This document shows positions 47,545 to 50,512 of a DNA stretch of 50,512 bases, piece after piece. The DNA lies in contig JAUSHK010000005.1 of the NCBI GenBank assembly GCA_030648515.1, forward strand, positions 112,383 through 162,894, read 5' to 3'. The position numbers and the translations under genes were made by a program. Position 1 is the stretch's first letter; the number at the start of each line of letters is the position of its first letter. Under the pieces are notes generated by a model that had not been told where the DNA came from, did no database searches, and saw nothing but the letters and a program-made list of their open reading frames with translations. Source of the DNA: Candidatus Jorgensenbacteria bacterium. Lineage in GTDB: Bacteria > Patescibacteriota > Minisyncoccia > UBA6257 > GWB1-50-10.

Positions 47545-50511
47545 TTACGCGGACGCGTCAATACTCTCTGATGGCTTTGCGACCTCTTCTTTTTCTGCTT
47601 CCACCGGCTTTTCTTCTACAACTATCGGCGCTGGCGGTTTAAGCGTTTCCCTGAATGCTTTAAGTTCTCCCTCGGGTATGCCGCGCGCACCGGTTCCAAT
47701 CGGTACAAGTTTTCCAATAATTACGTTTTCTTTGAGCCCTTGGAGCGTATCAATGCGCCCTTCAATTGCGGCGGAGACAAGAACACGGCTTGTTTCCTGG
47801 AATGAGGCGGCTGAGAGGAAACTTTCCGAATTGAGCGACACCCGCGTGATTCCCATAACTTTTTGCACAGCTTTTGCGATTTTTTTCTTCGCGCCTCTCA
47901 ATTCAATGTTGTTGTTTACAAATTCCAGTTTTTCAAGCATATCTCCCGGCATATAAACGGAGTCTCCGGACTCTTTTACCACGACGCGCGAGAGCATCTG
48001 TTTCACAATCACTTCAATATGCTTGTTATTGATGGGCGAACCTTCAGGCACATAAATTTTTTGAACTTCGTTCACAATGTATGACTGCACTTCCTCAATG
48101 CCGTGATAAGCGAGGATTTCGCGGAGATCCAGCGGACCCTCGCAGATTCGGTCGCCGCACCTTACCATGTCACCTTCCTTCACAAGAATCGTGGCGCCTG
48201 ACGGCGTGAGATATTCATCGGCGGCTTCTTTCTTGCCGTGCCCTTTTTCCGTACGCTTCACGCGCACGAGCGTCACGAGTCCGCGCTCCGTGATACTGTC
48301 AACAATTCCGTCTTCGCGCACGAGCGGCGCTTTTCCTTTCGGCATACGGGCCTCAAAAATTTCTTCAACGCGTGGAAGGCCCTGCGTAATGTCAACGCCG
48401 GCAATACCGCCCGCATGGAATGTACGGAGTGTTAGCTGTGTGCCCGGTTCTCCGATTGACTGCGCGGCGACGACGCCGACCGCTTCTCCAATATCAACCG
48501 GTCTGTTGCGCCCAAGGTCAAGGCCGTAGCACTTCACGCAAAATCCGTGTCGCACGCGGCAAGCAATCGGCGAACGGACATTAACTTCTTCAAGATTTGA
48601 TTCCTGAATCGCTTTTGCCGCATCGCGGAGAATAATTTCCCCCGCGCGAACAATTAGCTTGCGGTCAATACGAACATCCTCAATGCTTGTTCTTGAATAT
48701 AGGCGATCAGCAAACGAGTGGCCATACGCATCGCCTTCTGCACGGCGCATCATAACACCACGCTCAGTTCCGCAATCTTCCTCGCGGATAATAAGACCCT
48801 GTGCCACATCAACCAAACGGCGAGTGAGATATCCTGCCGTCGCGGTCTTCAAAGCCGTGTCAGTAGAGCCCTTACGGGTACCGTGCGTTGAAATAAAGTA
48901 TTCAATAATTTTAAATCCCTCTTTGAACGACGATTTAATCGGAAGTTCAATAGGTTCGTTCCGCGTGTTGTTCACGAGCCCTTTCATCGCCATCATCTGG
49001 TTTGATTGCGCCCAGCTTCCTTTTGCCCCGGAGTCGAAAATGGCAAACACAGGACTCAGTGGGTCCATCGCTTTCGGAGTAAGTTTGTACAATTTCTCGC
49101 GGACTTCATTCCATACCATAATGATTTGATTGCGCCGTTCTTTTACTGTAAGAAGCCCTTCCGCGAATTGATCTTCAATAACCGCCACGTTTTTGTCCGC
49201 CTCCACTACAATCCCGTGTTTTTCTTTCGGCACCGCCGTGTCGCCCATCGCCCATGTTATTGCGGAATCCGTCGCGTATTGGAAACCAACGTCTTTAATT
49301 CTGCTGATATATTTTCCAGCTTCGTTGTTCCCATAGTGCTCAATAATCCGCATAACAAGCTTTGCGAGATCTTTTTTATTAAGCGGTCTGTTTACAAATT
49401 CAAAATCCTCGGTAAAAATCCGGTTAAAAATGATTCGGCCGTAGGAAGTTTCCGTGAGCGTTCCGCGTACCGGCACTCTAATTTTCGCATTGATTTCAAC
49501 AACGCCGCTTTCATACGCAAGCTCAATTTCGTCAGAGCTCGAGAATGCGTGTCCCTCGCCTTTCGCCCCTTCCTTTATTTTCATAAGGAAGTAAGTTCCT
49601 AAAACCGCGCACTGCGTCGGCGTGACAATCGGGTCTCCGCTTGCGGGCTTTAAGAGGTTTCTTCCCGCGTCCATAAGATTCAATGCTTCAAATTGCGCTT
49701 CAACAGTGAGCGGCAAGTGGACCGCCATCTGGTCGCCGTCAAAGTCAGCGTTAAACGCGGAACAGACAAGGGCTGGAATTCTGATTGCAAGACCTTCAAC
49801 TAAAATCGGCCGGAAAGATTGAATACCAAGACGGTGGAGTGTCGGCGCGCGGTTTAGGAGAACGCGCTTGTGTTGAATCACTTCTTCCAAGATTGCCCAT
49901 ACCTCCGGCGGCGCTTGTTCAATCAACCGATTTGCTTGTTTGATGTTGTATGCTAATCCGCGTTCAATAATTTTATTAATAACAAAGTGGCGGAAGAGCT
50001 CGAGCGCCATATTTTTCGGAAGACCGCATTCGTCGAGTTTTAGTTCCGGACCAACCACAATCACGGAGCGCGCCGAGTAGTCCACGCGCTTGCCGAGCAA
50101 ATTCTGGCGGAAACGCCCCTGCTTTCCTTTCAACATATCGGCGAGTGACTTTAGCGGCCGGCGGCGGGTTGAAAGCAATTGGCTTCCCATCCTGGCAGAA
50201 TTGTCTATTAAAGCATCAACGGCCTCCTGAAGCATGCGCTTCTCGTTCGTTAAAATTACCTCCGGCGAGCGAAGCTCAACCAGTTTTTTCAAACGATTGT
50301 TGCGGTTGATAACGCGGCGGTATAAGTCGTTTAAGTCGGCAGTCGCGTATCGTCCGCCTTCAAGCGGAACCATCGGGCGGAGATCCGGAGGCAAAACCGG
50401 AAGGACGGTCATAACCATCCATTCAGGCCGTACGTTTGATTTCAATATTGATTGCGCGAGCTTCAAGCGGCGGAGAAGGCGCTTGCGCTTATTGTCGTCT
50501 TTGACGGTTTC
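47545..50511 (-). CDS. rpoC: RNA polymerase subunit beta' (partial, N-terminus off window)
   Basis: 988 residues are visible; the frame runs through a TTG at 50466 to the window edge, so the start (about 200 residues, including the first zinc site) is outside. The Mg-binding NADFDGDQ lies about 254-261 in the visible part, [14 protein letters not shown] and [14 protein letters not shown] are present, and CGTERGV...[11 protein letters not shown] forms the second zinc site. [25 protein letters not shown] is the trigger-loop region. A Pro/Glu-rich tail ([11 protein letters not shown]) ends the chain. Confidence 0.98.
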   Translation of the reverse strand, partial: ETVKDDNKRKRLLRRLKLAQSILKSNVRPEWMVMTVLPVLPPDLRPMVPLEGGRYATADLNDLYRRVINRNNRLKKLVELRSPEVILTNEKRMLQEAVDALIDNSARMGSQLLSTRRRPLKSLADMLKGKQGRFRQNLLGKRVDYSARSVIVVGPELKLDECGLPKNMALELFRHFVINKIIERGLAYNIKQANRLIEQAPPEVWAILEEVIQHKRVLLNRAPTLHRLGIQSFRPILVEGLAIRIPALVCSAFNADFDGDQMAVHLPLTVEAQFEALNLMDAGRNLLKPASGDPIVTPTQCAVLGTYFLMKIKEGAKGEGHAFSSSDEIELAYESGVVEINAKIRVPVRGTLTETSYGRIIFNRIFTEDFEFVNRPLNKKDLAKLVMRIIEHYGNNEAGKYISRIKDVGFQYATDSAITWAMGDTAVPKEKHGIVVEADKNVAVIEDQFAEGLLTVKERRNQIIMVWNEVREKLYKLTPKAMDPLSPVFAIFDSGAKGSWAQSNQMMAMKGLVNNTRNEPIELPIKSSFKEGFKIIEYFISTHGTRKGSTDTALKTATAGYLTRRLVDVAQGLIIREEDCGTERGVMMRRAEGDAYGHSFADRLYSRTSIEDVRIDRKLIVRAGEIILRDAAKAIQESNLEEVNVRSPIACRVRHGFCVKCYGLDLGRNRPVDIGEAVGVVAAQSIGEPGTQLTLRTFHAGGIAGVDITQGLPRVEEIFEARMPKGKAPLVREDGIVDSITERGLVTLVRVKRTEKGHGKKEAADEYLTPSGATILVKEGDMVRCGDRICEGPLDLREILAYHGIEEVQSYIVNEVQKIYVPEGSPINNKHIEVIVKQMLSRVVVKESGDSVYMPGDMLEKLEFVNNNIELRGAKKKIAKAVQKVMGITRVSLNSESFLSAASFQETSRVLVSAAIEGRIDTLQGLKENVIIGKLVPIGTGARGIPEGELKAFRETLKPPAPIVVEEKPVEAEKEEVAKPSESIDASA

Positions 50512-50512
50512 A

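Noticed and set aside
47800-50400. Long plus-strand ORFs opposite rpoC, aspS, copA and groEL
   Set aside because: They are antisense shadows of strongly conserved genes, with no RBS and no recognisable domain.
1-50512. CRISPR arrays, IS elements, prophage genes, rRNA genes
   Set aside because: No regular spaced repeats, transposase, integrase, phage structural protein or rRNA-like sequence was seen in any frame or strand.

Overview
This window looks like a chromosomal contig from a Candidate Phyla Radiation bacterium (Patescibacteria, probably a Parcubacteria-type lineage). The case rests on gene content: a DUF5652 protein, trimmed aminoacyl-tRNA synthetases (AlaRS without C-Ala, AspRS without the GAD insertion), a TraG/VirD4-like ATPase with a C-terminal zinc ribbon, many tiny membrane proteins, LTD/beta-helix surface proteins, and dense packing with 0-50 nt gaps. 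No phage, IS element, CRISPR array or rRNA was seen. UGA, UAA and UAG all act as stops, so no recoding is needed. The lineage call is inference from gene content, not from a marker tree.

Layout. 1-2.4 kb: tail of an unknown protein, rpmB, tRNA-Pro, a DUF5652 gene, a glutaminase-less asparagine-synthase-like gene, a His/Cys-rich small protein, and a structured 6S-like RNA candidate with its own promoter and terminator. 2.4-4.5 kb: aspS-ndk. 4.5-9.8 kb: small SD-led membrane proteins on the plus strand around a minus-strand mnmA-comEC-MBL operon; mnmA carries a perfect 36-nt palindrome inside its reading frame. 9.9-18.4 kb: efp, a conjugation-type ATPase, alaS, rpoD-dnaG and two envelope proteins. 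18.5-25.3 kb: a copper and extracytoplasmic thiol-redox cluster (DsbA-like, His-rich protein, small membrane protein, DUF1573, CcdA-like, SHOCT, PCYCGC-like, cupredoxin, CopA).

25.4-31.5 kb: AstE/aspartoacylase-like gene, several unknown membrane proteins, tRNA-Ser, and TPM plus LemA genes. 31.6-36.9 kb: a minus-strand run groES-groEL-tmk-thyA-dcd; the groES leader carries a CIRCE variant with compensating base changes. 37-41 kb: relA/spoT, parB, a small SD-led ORF behind a structured leader, parA. 41.2-45.3 kb: tRNA-Leu and a two-gene operon coding a dockerin-bearing LTD/beta-helix exoprotein and a membrane-anchored cohesin-like protein, which looks like a self-contained cell-surface docking pair. 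45.4-50.5 kb: a small SD-led protein, a PAP2 phosphatase, and rpsR-ssb-rpsF-rpoC (rpoC runs off the window).

A window-wide pattern: at least 13 genes have a -10-like box ending only 6-9 nt before the start codon and no Shine-Dalgarno, as expected for leaderless mRNAs, while the tiny membrane or accessory proteins have strong AGGAGG sites. Translation initiation seems to fall into two classes.
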